Part shown: piece by piece, positions 25,153 through 32,812 of the stretch | How positions within the stretch are numbered: position 1 is the stretch's first letter | How the letters are laid out: every line of letters begins with the position of its first letter | Source: Parvicella sp963922585 | Lineage (GTDB): Bacteria; Bacteroidota; Bacteroidia; Flavobacteriales_D; Parvicellaceae | Direction: 5' to 3' | DNA length: 54,817 bases | NCBI GenBank assembly: GCA_963922585.1 | Contig: CAWUIK010000008.1 | Span: forward strand, 1-54,817 | The notes under the pieces: model-generated | What the model saw: only the letters and a program-made list of their open reading frames with translations | What the model was told of the DNA's origin: nothing | The model's database searches: none | Made by a program: the position numbers and the translations under genes

Positions 25153-25264
25153 AAGTTGAACATTAAAAATTATGTAAACAGCATTCTCAGAAAGAGTTTG
25201 AGAGTGAGAGCGAAGAAAAATCAGAGGTCAAATCCTCGCTCTCGCTTAGATTCTCGCTCTGATT
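25114..25264. repeat. 151-bp direct repeat, left copy
   Basis: Identical by eye to 25569-25719, offset 455 bases. It contains the start of a four-helix-bundle reading frame and the upstream leader. The leader has inverted motifs (GAGAGCGA / TCGCTCTC and AATCAGAG / CTCTGATT) that could fold into a large stem. Confidence 0.92.
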
Positions 25265-25607
25265 ACGATAGGTTTTTAATCATTGCGTAAAGCATTCTAG
25301 AGAGTTCATCGGCTTGTCTCATAATTTTTTTGAATTCTTCTTCTGAAATATTTTCATTATCGTTAAGAATGTCTATAACTGCAACACACTCAAAAACAGA
25401 AGCCCTAGCTGTAGTAAAATAATTTTTTCTATCTGCTTTTGAGAACTTTCCACTTCCTTCGGCAATGTTTAAGGGAACGCTAAATGATGCTCTTCCTAGT
25501 TGGTCATTTACATATCTGTCCAATTTATTTTCAAGAATTATCTTTTTGCATAAAACGTGAAAGGCTTTAGATTTTTTGTAAACTTCAAGATTTTGAAAAT
25601 CAAACAT
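25263..25607 (-). CDS. Four-helix-bundle protein (23S rRNA-intervening-sequence protein family)
   Basis: 114 residues of the family first found in intervening sequences of 23S rRNA genes (TIGR02436-like) and widespread as stand-alone genes in Bacteroidota. Recognisable are the start FQNLEVYKKSKAFHVL, the LGRASFSVPLNIAEGSGK segment between helices, and the tail DELSRMLYAMIKNL. The function is not established; pentamers of relatives are thought to bind nucleic acid. The gene is embedded between two perfect 151-bp repeats; the right one contains its start and leader, and the left one begins at its stop codon. tRNA-Leu lies immediately upstream of the leader. This arrangement looks like a duplicated or mobile unit. 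Confidence 0.92.
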   Translation of the reverse strand: MFDFQNLEVYKKSKAFHVLCKKIILENKLDRYVNDQLGRASFSVPLNIAEGSGKFSKADRKNYFTTARASVFECVAVIDILNDNENISEEEFKKIMRQADELSRMLYAMIKNLS

Positions 25608-25719
25608 AAGTTGAACATTAAAAATTATGTAAACAGCATTCTCAGAAAGAGTTTGAGAGTGAGAGCGAAGAAAAATCAGAGGTCAAATCCTCGCTCTCGC
25701 TTAGATTCTCGCTCTGATT
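25569..25719. repeat. 151-bp direct repeat, right copy
   Basis: Covers the start codon, first codons and structured leader of the four-helix-bundle gene, and ends three bases from the 3' end of tRNA-Leu. It matches 25114-25264 without visible differences. Confidence 0.92.
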
Positions 25720-25722
25720 TTG

Positions 25723-25805
25723 TACCCAGAATGAGACTCGAACTCACACGCACGTAATGCACTACGACCTCAACGTAGCCTGTCTACCAATTTCAGCATC
25801 TGGGT
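25723..25805 (-). tRNA. tRNA-Leu (anticodon GAG)
   Basis: 83 bases. Acceptor arms ACCCAGA (5' end at 25805) and TCTGGGT (25724-25730), discriminator A at 25723, no encoded CCA. The D arm is GAAATTGGTAGACAGG; the anticodon stem-loop CTACGTTGAGGTCGTAG carries GAG, which reads CUC/CUU leucine codons; a variable arm and GAGTTCGAGTCTC follow. It appears intact. Confidence 0.93.
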
Positions 25806-25813
25806 ATTTCAAA

Positions 25814-25855
25814 CCTGTCTACCATCCCGATAGTTATCGGGATCAGCATCTGGGT
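25814..25855 (-). pseudogene. Duplicated 5' fragment of tRNA-Leu with a palindrome inserted
   Basis: From 25855 the minus strand repeats the first 13 bases of tRNA-Leu, then carries a 20-base near-palindrome (25824-25843) in place of a few D-arm bases, then resumes with GGTAGACAGG and stops. The real tRNA follows after nine bases. It cannot form a tRNA. Confidence 0.8.
25824..25843. repeat. Palindrome ATCCCGATAGTTATCGGGAT
   Basis: Arms ATCCCGATA and TATCGGGAT around GT. Short CCCGATA/TATCGGG palindromes are common dispersed elements in Bacteroidota genomes, in my recollection. Here it sits inside the broken tRNA copy. Confidence 0.7.
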
Positions 25856-25876
25856 ATTTCATTTTCTTTATATCAA

Positions 25877-25911
25877 CCTAATTATAGTTAGGATATACAG
25901 TTGAATTAGGT
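25877..25911. repeat. Inverted repeat CCTAATT / AATTAGG
   Basis: Arms CCTAATT (25877-25883) and AATTAGG (25904-25910) with an inner CCTAA/TTAGG alternative, upstream of the tRNA-Leu region. Meaning unclear. Confidence 0.4.
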
Positions 25912-25923
25912 TTTATATAGAGA

Positions 25924-25931
25924 CAAAGATA
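25924..25931 (-). promoter_or_regulatory. -7 box TATCTTTG, candidate promoter for tRNA-Leu
   Basis: Exact TAnnTTTG on the minus strand, about 68 bases before the tRNA fragment and 118 before the intact tRNA-Leu. The partial duplication lies between it and the tRNA. Confidence 0.4.
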
Positions 25932-25971
25932 AATTGAAAAATCTTATCAATGAAATCTGTAGAGATAATTT

Positions 25972-26865
25972 TTAAGATAATTTATTCTGCAAATATTTTG
26001 AAGTTTGATTTTCACCATCATGACTCCATCCAGGAGGCATAAAAATATATTTTAATTTATCAGAAAACTTTTTGGCTCTTTTTACATCTTTCCATAACGC
26101 ACCATATTCATGTGTCGCAATTTTTATAGGGTTGAAAGTGTCAATATTTTTAGTGATGCCATAAATAGGTTTTTCAATTTCATCTTCTTCTTGAAATGTT
26201 CCAAAAAGTCTATCCCAAATGATGAAAATCCCAGCATGATTTCGGTCTAAATATTTTACTTGGGTAGCATGATGTACTCTGTGATGTGAAGGAGTATTCA
26301 TGATCCATTCTAAAGGGCCTAATTTACCCACTAGTTCTGTGTGCTGAAAAAATTGATAAATTAAACTTATGGCCTGCATGATCATCATCCATACCGGATG
26401 GAAACCCAATAAAGGAATCCATAAATAAAATAAATATTTGTAAAATGGTTCTCCCCAACTTTGCCTCAATGCAACTGATAAATTCATTCTTTGAGAAGAA
26501 TGGTGTTGAATATGTGCTGCCCAAAGAAATCTAACTGAGTGACTCATTCTATGGTGCCAATAAAATGCAAGGTCATCAGCAAATAAGAGTAGTATCCACA
26601 TCCACCAGGTATTTTCAAGTGTAAAAAACCGGAAGTTTTCATAAATCAACATAAACAAGAGGTAAGCAAAACTCTTGGTGACAATACCAATTACTACTAC
26701 ACCTAAACCCATAGAAATACAAGCAGCAGAATCTTTTAATTCGTAGATTTTTAGATTTCGTCTAATGTCTATAAATAATTCTATAAGAATAAAAGCAATA
26801 AAGACAGGTATTGCATAAACAGTTGGGTCTTGATCTAATGCTGGATTGCTAAAAAAATCAGTCAT
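25972..26865 (-). CDS. Sterol desaturase/fatty acid hydroxylase superfamily protein
   Basis: 297 residues, several membrane helices (about 15-32, 45-70, 88-105, 145-165). The di-iron histidine clusters are present: HHRMSH (HxxxH type), HIQHH (HxxHH) and a later HHRVHH. The family introduces hydroxyl groups or double bonds into lipids with oxygen. The natural substrate is not evident: bacterial members modify sterols, hopanoids, carotenoids or fatty-acid chains. A -7 box stands 27 bases before the ATG. It is transcribed alone. Confidence 0.9.
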   Translation of the reverse strand: MTDFFSNPALDQDPTVYAIPVFIAFILIELFIDIRRNLKIYELKDSAACISMGLGVVVIGIVTKSFAYLLFMLIYENFRFFTLENTWWMWILLLFADDLAFYWHHRMSHSVRFLWAAHIQHHSSQRMNLSVALRQSWGEPFYKYLFYLWIPLLGFHPVWMMIMQAISLIYQFFQHTELVGKLGPLEWIMNTPSHHRVHHATQVKYLDRNHAGIFIIWDRLFGTFQEEDEIEKPIYGITKNIDTFNPIKIATHEYGALWKDVKRAKKFSDKLKYIFMPPGWSHDGENQTSKYLQNKLS

Positions 26866-26892
26866 CTTTTTAATTCAAATAAATTATTTAAT

Positions 26893-26900
26893 CAAAGATA
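26893..26900 (-). promoter_or_regulatory. -7 box TATCTTTG for the desaturase gene
   Basis: Exact TAnnTTTG on the minus strand, 27 bases before the ATG at 26865. Confidence 0.5.
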
Positions 26901-26942
26901 ATGAATAATAAATAGTTTTTGTAAGATGAAAGAACATTAAAA

Positions 26943-27431
26943 CTAATGTTGATGACCGCCTTCTCCATGAGCATGACCATGTTCAATTTCTTCAGCAGTA
27001 GCCATTCTAACATTCATAATTTCTATGTCGAACTTTAAATCCATTCCTGAAAGAGGATGATTTAAATCTAATGTTACATCTTCACCTTCAATTTTCGTTA
27101 CTAAAGCTACAGCCATTCCATTGTTGGTGTCTACTTGAACCTGCATTCCTTCTGATAATTCTTCGTTACCATCATTTTGAAATCCACTTTTGGGTACAAT
27201 ATGAACCAATTCTTCGTTATAATCTCCATATGCATCTTCACTTTTAATTTCCGCAATGAATTTTTCTCCAGAAGATTTTCCTTCTAATTGACTTTCAAGA
27301 CCTGAAATCAATGCTGAATGTCCATGAAGGTACAAAAGTGGTGCTCTATCTATTGAAGAATCCAACAATTCTCCTTGAGTATTTGTAAGTGTGTAATGAA
27401 ATTGGGCAACTGTATTTTTTGTAATTTGCAT
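26943..27431 (-). CDS. slyD: FKBP-type peptidyl-prolyl isomerase, SlyD-like
   Basis: 162 residues. The N-terminal FKBP halves (VAQFHYTLTNTQGELLDSS, and PLLYLHGHSALISGLESQLEG) enclose an insert-in-flap domain (about 75-120: EDAYGDYNEELV to VQVDTNNGMAVALV), the layout of SlyD. It catalyses cis-trans isomerisation of prolyl bonds and acts as a chaperone. The C-terminus HGHAHGEGGHQH is histidine-rich, as in SlyD proteins that bind nickel. No hydrogenase genes are nearby, so a metal-delivery role is open. Confidence 0.9.
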   Translation of the reverse strand: MQITKNTVAQFHYTLTNTQGELLDSSIDRAPLLYLHGHSALISGLESQLEGKSSGEKFIAEIKSEDAYGDYNEELVHIVPKSGFQNDGNEELSEGMQVQVDTNNGMAVALVTKIEGEDVTLDLNHPLSGMDLKFDIEIMNVRMATAEEIEHGHAHGEGGHQH

Positions 27432-27474
27432 AATTGATTTTGTTTATCAAGTTTTTATATTGTTTAATTGTTAT

Positions 27475-27482
27475 CAAAGATA
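27475..27482 (-). promoter_or_regulatory. -7 box TATCTTTG for the SlyD-like gene
   Basis: Exact TAnnTTTG on the minus strand, 43 bases before the ATG at 27431. Confidence 0.5.
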
Positions 27483-27606
27483 AATAAAATCTTTAAAGAA
27501 GCAAAATAACAACTGAGATGCTTCAGTTTGATGCTCTAAAAGATTTGTTTTATAAATAATGTTGAGCATTTCATCAAAATTATTTTACTGATTGAATTAT
27601 CCAACT

Positions 27607-27614
27607 TACTTTTG
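27607..27614 (+). promoter_or_regulatory. -7 box TACTTTTG for the lipoprotein gene
   Basis: Exact TAnnTTTG, 33 bases before the ATG at 27648. Confidence 0.5.
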
Positions 27615-27647
27615 CAATCAAACTTAAATTTATAATCTTAAACAAAA

Positions 27648-28196
27648 ATGAAAAAATTATTTAAAGCAACATTAGTTGCATTTTTAGGAGCTGCAATGAT
27701 TTCTTGCGGTGGGGCAGACAAAAAAAACTTTGTTGGTGAATGGACTCCAGATTTAGGGTCTGTAGAAATTAAGATTTCCGATGCAATTCCTTCTCAATAT
27801 ACAAGTGAGTTAGGTAACGTAAAAGAAGAAATGAAAAAAAGCCAAGTTATGGCTGACGAAATTGTAATGGAATTCAAAGAAGATGGAACTTTTACAGTGG
27901 GTCCAAAAGGTGAAACTAAAGATTTTAAATGGGATGTTGATGGAAATAACTTAGTTATTTCTGGAGAAATTGAAGGTCAAAAATTTAATGCAGCATTTGA
28001 AATCGCTGAATCTTCTGCTGATGAGTTTACATTGAAATTAACAGGAACTTCAATTATGGAACAAGCAAAAGCTCAATATTCTAAAGAAGTGGATGAAGCT
28101 ATGAATTCAGTTCCTGAATTAAAAGCTTTGGATTTAGACAAAATCCTTAGCGAGTCATGGGCTTCTATGAAATTCAAGAAGAAACAAGCAGCTTAA
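27648..28196 (+). CDS. Lipocalin-like lipoprotein, hypothetical
   Basis: 182 residues. A lipoprotein signal peptide ends at AMISC (C20). The following FVGEWTPDLGSVEIKI, FKEDGTFTV...KDFKWDVDGNNLVI and a helix-rich tail ending KKKQAA resemble the short lipocalin-like lipoproteins of Bacteroidota, in which a W-containing strand opens a small barrel. The function is unknown. It has its own promoter box and terminator, so it is a single-gene unit. Confidence 0.8.
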   Translation: MKKLFKATLVAFLGAAMISCGGADKKNFVGEWTPDLGSVEIKISDAIPSQYTSELGNVKEEMKKSQVMADEIVMEFKEDGTFTVGPKGETKDFKWDVDGNNLVISGEIEGQKFNAAFEIAESSADEFTLKLTGTSIMEQAKAQYSKEVDEAMNSVPELKALDLDKILSESWASMKFKKKQAA

Positions 28197-28220
28197 TTAT
28201 AAGTAATTAATTTTAAATTT

Positions 28221-28252
28221 AAAAGAGGACTCAATAAGTCCTCTTTTTTTTT
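28221..28252 (+). terminator. Rho-independent terminator of the lipoprotein gene
   Basis: Arms AAAAGAGGACT (28221-28231) and AGTCCTCTTTT (28237-28247) with loop CAATA and a long T run. Confidence 0.9.
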
Positions 28253-28257
28253 ACATA

Positions 28258-28290
28258 AACAATCCCAAGATGCATCATCTTGGGATTGTT
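28258..28290 (-). terminator. Hairpin ending the acyl-CoA dehydrogenase operon
   Basis: A 15-bp perfect stem (28258-28272 with 28276-28290) around a 3-base loop. It lies just after the stop of the minus-strand operon and next to the plus-strand terminator, so it most likely ends the convergent minus transcript, although its own T run is short. Confidence 0.7.
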
Positions 28291-28316
28291 ATTTTCATTA
28301 ATATTTATTTAAGTGT

Positions 28317-29456
28317 TTATTTAAGTAAAGCTCTAGAAATAACTAATTTTTGAATTTCAGAAGTTCCTTCACCTATAGTACAAAGTTTACTGTCTCTGTA
28401 GAATTTCTCTACTGGGAATTCTTTAATATAACCATAACCGCCAAATATCTGAACTGCTTCTGTAGCAACTCTTACTCCTACTTCAGATGCAAAATATTTA
28501 GCCATAGCAGATTCTTTCATCACTTTTTTGCCTTTCATCAACATATCAGCAGCTTGATAAAGCAATAATTTTGCTGCTTCTATTTCTGTAGCCATATCTG
28601 CTAATTTGAAAGAAATTCCTTGAAAAGAAGAAATAGGTTTTCCAAATTGTTCTCTTTCTTTAGAATAATTGATAGCAGCTTCTAGTGCTCCTTCTCCAAT
28701 TCCTAGACCTAAAGCTCCTATAGAAATTCTTCCTCCGTCAAGGATTTTCATAGCTTGGATAAAACCATCTCCTACTTCTCCTAGAATATTATCTTTGTGT
28801 ACTCTACAATCCGTAAAAATAACCTCTGCAGTTTCTGAAGCTCTCATCCCTAACTTATCTTCTTTTTTTCCACCTTCAAAACCAGGAGTTCCTCTTTCTA
28901 CTACAAAAGCGGTCATGCCATGAGAATCTAATAGTTCACCAGTTCTGGCAATTACAACAATACAATCACCAGATTTACCATGAGTGATAAAGTTTTTTGA
29001 ACCATTCAATACCCAATAATCTCCATCTTGTTTGGCAACACATTTCATTCTTCCAGCATCAGATCCTGTGTTAGGTTCTGTCAATCCCCATGCACCTATC
29101 CACTCAGCAGTAGCTAACTTCGGTAACCATTTTTTCTTTTGTTCTTCGTTTCCAAATTTATAAATATGATTGGTACAGAGCGAATTATGAGCAGCAACAG
29201 AAAGTCCAATTGATCCACAAACTTTAGCAATTTCTCTAATAGTCATGATGTATTCATTATATCCCATTCCAGAACCTCCATATTCAGTAGGAATTAAAAT
29301 ACCCATCAAACCGAGTTCTCCCGCTTTTCTGAATACATCTATAGGAAATTCTTGAGATTCATCCCATTTCATCACATTTGGTCGTATTTCCTTTTCAGCA
29401 AAATCTCTAACCATTTGCTGAATCATTAATTCATTTTCTGTTAAATCAAAATTCAT
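28317..29456 (-). CDS. Acyl-CoA dehydrogenase
   Basis: 379 residues, the usual length. These flavoenzymes oxidise acyl-CoA to enoyl-CoA and pass electrons to ETF. Landmarks: LTEPNTGSDAG (flavin contact), NGSKNFITHG, the REQFGKPISSFQGISFKLADM segment and the catalytic glutamate in CTIGEGTSEIQ. The chain-length specificity cannot be judged; overall resemblance is to the short- and branched-chain enzymes. It lies 29 bases after apt and appears to be the last gene of a seven-gene operon. Confidence 0.94.
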   Translation of the reverse strand: MNFDLTENELMIQQMVRDFAEKEIRPNVMKWDESQEFPIDVFRKAGELGLMGILIPTEYGGSGMGYNEYIMTIREIAKVCGSIGLSVAAHNSLCTNHIYKFGNEEQKKKWLPKLATAEWIGAWGLTEPNTGSDAGRMKCVAKQDGDYWVLNGSKNFITHGKSGDCIVVIARTGELLDSHGMTAFVVERGTPGFEGGKKEDKLGMRASETAEVIFTDCRVHKDNILGEVGDGFIQAMKILDGGRISIGALGLGIGEGALEAAINYSKEREQFGKPISSFQGISFKLADMATEIEAAKLLLYQAADMLMKGKKVMKESAMAKYFASEVGVRVATEAVQIFGGYGYIKEFPVEKFYRDSKLCTIGEGTSEIQKLVISRALLK

Positions 29457-29485
29457 TGTGTGTATGTTTATTGTGTTATAAAATC

Positions 29486-30013
29486 TTAAAAGGTTATTAA
29501 ACTAGTAACTTGGTTACTATGTAAATTCAATTTGTTTCTTCCTTCCAAAAAGGCTAATTCCACTAAGAATGAGAATCCAGCGATATCGCCACCTTCTTTT
29601 TTTATTAATTGTGCAGCTGCTTCAGCAGTTCCTCCAGTGGCCAATAAATCATCGTGAACAAGCACTTTCATGCCTTTAGAAACAGAACCTTGATGCATTT
29701 CAATTTCGGCACTTCCATATTCCAAATCATATTTATAACTGATTGTTTTGTATGGTAATTTCCCTTTTTTTCTTATCAAAATAAAAGGAATATCAAGTGC
29801 CATAGCAAGAGGGAAGCCAAAGAGAAAGCCTCTACTTTCAACTCCTGCCACTGCGTCTATTTTTCCTTTCCAGTCTTTAGCAAATTCTGTAACTATTTCT
29901 TGCGATAATTGGGCGTCTTCTAATATCGGGGTGATATCCTTAAATAAGATTCCAGGTTTTGGAAAGTCTGGAACATTTCTTATTGCGTTATTTATTTTTT
30001 CTTGTAAGTTCAT
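29486..30013 (-). CDS. apt: Adenine phosphoribosyltransferase
   Basis: 175 residues. It salvages adenine to AMP using PRPP. The start IRNVPDFPKPGILFKDITPI is diagnostic for Apt, with VAGVESRGFLFG in the middle and the PRPP-binding VLVHDDLLATGGTAEAA. The start overlaps the stop of the helix-hairpin-helix gene by four bases (ATGA), so translation is coupled. Confidence 0.96.
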   Translation of the reverse strand: MNLQEKINNAIRNVPDFPKPGILFKDITPILEDAQLSQEIVTEFAKDWKGKIDAVAGVESRGFLFGFPLAMALDIPFILIRKKGKLPYKTISYKYDLEYGSAEIEMHQGSVSKGMKVLVHDDLLATGGTAEAAAQLIKKEGGDIAGFSFLVELAFLEGRNKLNLHSNQVTSLITF

Positions 30014-31149
30014 TCTGTTGTTAAGTATGGAGCAATTTTAAGAAATAATTTTTCATCAATCAAAACTGATTTTTTGATGTTTGAAACTTTTTTATATTTT
30101 CCATGTACATTTCTCATCTGAACAATCGAATTGGCAACTTTCCAATCTATATAAGGATGATTTCTTAAAATTGAATCCCCTGCAATATTAATATTTATTT
30201 TTGAAATTTGAGAGCTATCTATCGAAAAATAAGACAGATTATTATCAATAATTTCAGGAGGCAATTTGTAAGTTTCTTTCATTTGATTAATATGGATGAA
30301 ACCACCCAATAGATTCCTGTATTTTATAATTCTTTTGGCATAACCAATACCAATGCCAGGCAAAGATGAAAATGCAAGTGTGTCGGCAGTGTTAATCTCT
30401 ATGATTTCATAATTTTTTTCGAAAGTTTCTTTAGGTTTTTTATTGATCAAATAAAACCCTTTCAAAGAGTTGACTTCTATGACTTCAGCATTTTTGTATT
30501 CCAATGTTGGAAGGAGATTTTTTGCTATCACTTCATTTTCAAAAGGTAAAACACAGTACCAATACATATTATCTCTTTTAGAGTAATATAAGGAGTCAAT
30601 GTTTTCAAACCCTCCATATATAGGAGTAGGAGATTTTTCTAAAACAATAATATAAAACTTAGAATTGCTATATTCACTTTTGAAATTTTGATATTCAGAT
30701 TTATTGTCATATTCAAATTTTTCATATTCGATTTTTTCAGGCAAATCAATATATGCTTCCAATTGAGCATATTTAAACTCATCTACCATAAAGAGTTTGA
30801 GGACATCTTTTTTTGTTTTGAAAACAGCACCCGAGGCTTTATAGTTTTCTATAGATACAGCTTGTTTTTGAGAAAACCCCAATTTTACCCAATCTTCTTC
30901 TCCTATGGTATTAGGATTAAAAACAAAGTATTCTATTTCAGAATTGGTAGTTTGAATTGCATCTAACTTTGCTTTTTTAAATAGCGAAATTTCTTTTTTG
31001 AAATCTGTAAAATCTGTAGTTGTATTAGAAACAAAAAAGCCTCTAACAAAATACCAACTTATTAAAAGAAAAATAATTCCTAATAGAATGCTTACACCTA
31101 TCCTTTCGCCTCTAGAATAATGAAAATAGTCTTTAAAAGGGGAGAGCAT
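30010..31149 (-). CDS. Membrane-anchored helix-hairpin-helix protein
   Basis: 379 residues. One membrane helix near the N-terminus (about 17-36), then a long linker and a C-terminal region with helix-hairpin-helix elements: VEINTADTLAFSSLPGIGIGYAKRIIKYR is of the ComEA type, and further HhH-like units follow (NINIAGDSILRNHPYIDWKVANSIVQ). Another degenerate unit lies at about 77-115 (FNPNTIGEEDWVKLGFSQKQA). Such proteins may bind DNA on the outer face of the inner membrane in uptake; that is inference, as the Bacteroidota family is uncharacterised. It is encoded between an amino-acid symporter and apt. Confidence 0.82.
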   Translation of the reverse strand: MLSPFKDYFHYSRGERIGVSILLGIIFLLISWYFVRGFFVSNTTTDFTDFKKEISLFKKAKLDAIQTTNSEIEYFVFNPNTIGEEDWVKLGFSQKQAVSIENYKASGAVFKTKKDVLKLFMVDEFKYAQLEAYIDLPEKIEYEKFEYDNKSEYQNFKSEYSNSKFYIIVLEKSPTPIYGGFENIDSLYYSKRDNMYWYCVLPFENEVIAKNLLPTLEYKNAEVIEVNSLKGFYLINKKPKETFEKNYEIIEINTADTLAFSSLPGIGIGYAKRIIKYRNLLGGFIHINQMKETYKLPPEIIDNNLSYFSIDSSQISKININIAGDSILRNHPYIDWKVANSIVQMRNVHGKYKKVSNIKKSVLIDEKLFLKIAPYLTTE

Positions 31150-31156
31150 TTTAGTT

Positions 31157-32800
31157 TTATTTATTCTTGTATTCTTTTATTGCGGCTCTAAACCTCTTAA
31201 CTTCTTCTCTAACTTTTGGAGATAAGAAAAGTAGTCCAATGATGTTAGGGAATACCATAGCAAAAATCATTGCATCTGAAAAATCAATTACAGCCCCTAA
31301 ACTTATAGAAGAGCCAATTACTACAAAAATTACAAAAAGTGCTTTGTATAGTAAATCTACATTTTTACTTTTTCCAAACAAAAACTTCCAAGCTTGAAGT
31401 CCATAGTAACTCCATGAAAGCATTGTAGAAAAAGCAAAAAGTATGACTGCTACTGTAAGTACATATGAAAAATTTGGAATTGCAGTATCAAAAGCCAAAG
31501 AAGTTAAATCAACTCCTCCGACAGCTTTTTCACTTCCATTTAGAATAACATTTTTACTGCCATCTAGATGACCATATTCAAATAGACCTGCTTTAAGGTT
31601 GGTAATAACAATTACCAAAGCCGTCATTGTACAAATTATTACAGTATCAATTAAAGGTTCAAGTAAAGCAACAACTCCTTCACTAGCAGGATATTTTGTT
31701 TTTACGGCTGAATGAGCTATTGCAGCAGAACCAACGCCTGCTTCATTACTAAATGCTGCTCTTTGGAAACCAACAATTATAACGCCTAAGATTCCTCCAA
31801 GACCTGCTTCAGGTGTAAAAGCACCTTCGAATATTAATCCAAAAGCTTTTGGAATTAAAGAGAAGTTCATTCCTAAGATAACTAATGCAGCACCAACATA
31901 AATTACAGCCATAAATGGCACTACTTTTTCAGTGACTGCTCCAATTTTTTTAATTCCACCAATAATTACAATTCCAACTAAAATGGCAATTACAACTCCA
32001 AAAGCAAATGCTGCAAAACCAGACTCAATTCCTGTCATTTGTAAAAACTGAGAGGCCGCTTGATTGGCTTGAAACATATTTCCACCACCAAAAGAACCTC
32101 CTACAGCCATTATGGCAAAAAATATTGCCAATACTTTACCAAATCCTGTCCATCCTTTTTCTTTAAAGCCTTTAGAAAGATAGTACATAGGACCTCCGTG
32201 AACAGTTCCATCAGCATCAATATCTCTATACTTTACACCAAGTGTACATTCCACAAATTTACTAGCCATTCCAATAAATCCAGCGATAATCATCCAAAGT
32301 GTTGCTCCTGGACCTCCCATAGCAATTGCTACAGCAACACCAGCAATATTTCCTAGTCCAACTGTAGCGGATAGAGCGGCTGTTAATGCTTGAAATGGAG
32401 TTACTTCTCCGTCAGATCCCTCAACCATTATTGTATTTGGGTTATCTCCTTCATTGATGTTTACTTGCTCTGTGTTTTTAGATACAGTATGTTTGTCTAT
32501 ATCAACATATTTTCCTTTTACAACTCTAAAAGCAACTCCTAAAAGCCTGATATTAGGAAATCTAAAGTATAATGTGAAAAATGTAGCACCACCTAATAAA
32601 ATAATTAAAACTATTGGAACTGAATGACCTGAAATAGTAATATCATAAAAAACTATTCCGCTAATAAAATCAGCGATAGGCTTGAAAAAGTTATTGATTT
32701 TTTGGTCAATTCCAACTGAAGTTTCTTCTTGAGAAAATGAAGTAAATGGATTAATAAATATAGAAAAAAATGTAAGTAATAAGAATGCTTTCAATCTCAT
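31157..32800 (-). CDS. Alanine/glycine:cation symporter family protein (AGCS)
   Basis: 547 residues with about eleven membrane helices. Family blocks: TPFQALTAALSATVGLGNIAGVA, GGPGATLWMIIAGFIGMASKFVE, CTLGVKYR, HGGPMYYLSKG and GFQRAAFSNEAGVGSAAIAHSA. It imports alanine or glycine with sodium. An N-terminal signal-like segment (hydrophobic 4-22, ending SFSQ) precedes the first transporter helix, and an extra charged insert of about 35 residues (about 95-130) precedes the conserved core. It is the fourth gene of the long operon, 7 and 12 bases from its neighbours. Confidence 0.94.
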   Translation of the reverse strand: MRLKAFLLLTFFSIFINPFTSFSQEETSVGIDQKINNFFKPIADFISGIVFYDITISGHSVPIVLIILLGGATFFTLYFRFPNIRLLGVAFRVVKGKYVDIDKHTVSKNTEQVNINEGDNPNTIMVEGSDGEVTPFQALTAALSATVGLGNIAGVAVAIAMGGPGATLWMIIAGFIGMASKFVECTLGVKYRDIDADGTVHGGPMYYLSKGFKEKGWTGFGKVLAIFFAIMAVGGSFGGGNMFQANQAASQFLQMTGIESGFAAFAFGVVIAILVGIVIIGGIKKIGAVTEKVVPFMAVIYVGAALVILGMNFSLIPKAFGLIFEGAFTPEAGLGGILGVIIVGFQRAAFSNEAGVGSAAIAHSAVKTKYPASEGVVALLEPLIDTVIICTMTALVIVITNLKAGLFEYGHLDGSKNVILNGSEKAVGGVDLTSLAFDTAIPNFSYVLTVAVILFAFSTMLSWSYYGLQAWKFLFGKSKNVDLLYKALFVIFVVIGSSISLGAVIDFSDAMIFAMVFPNIIGLLFLSPKVREEVKRFRAAIKEYKNK

Positions 32801-32812
32801 AAAAAAGTTTTT

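Noticed and set aside
25114..25719. Possible CRISPR-like or transposon end repeats
   Set aside because: Only two long direct repeats, no spacers, no transposase and no terminal inverted repeats.
25102..25757. Two plus-strand frames of 62 and 66 codons with nearly identical products (25102-25290 and 25557-25757)
   Set aside because: They are the antisense reading of the 151-bp repeats and run over the start of the four-helix-bundle gene; their likeness is explained by the repeat.
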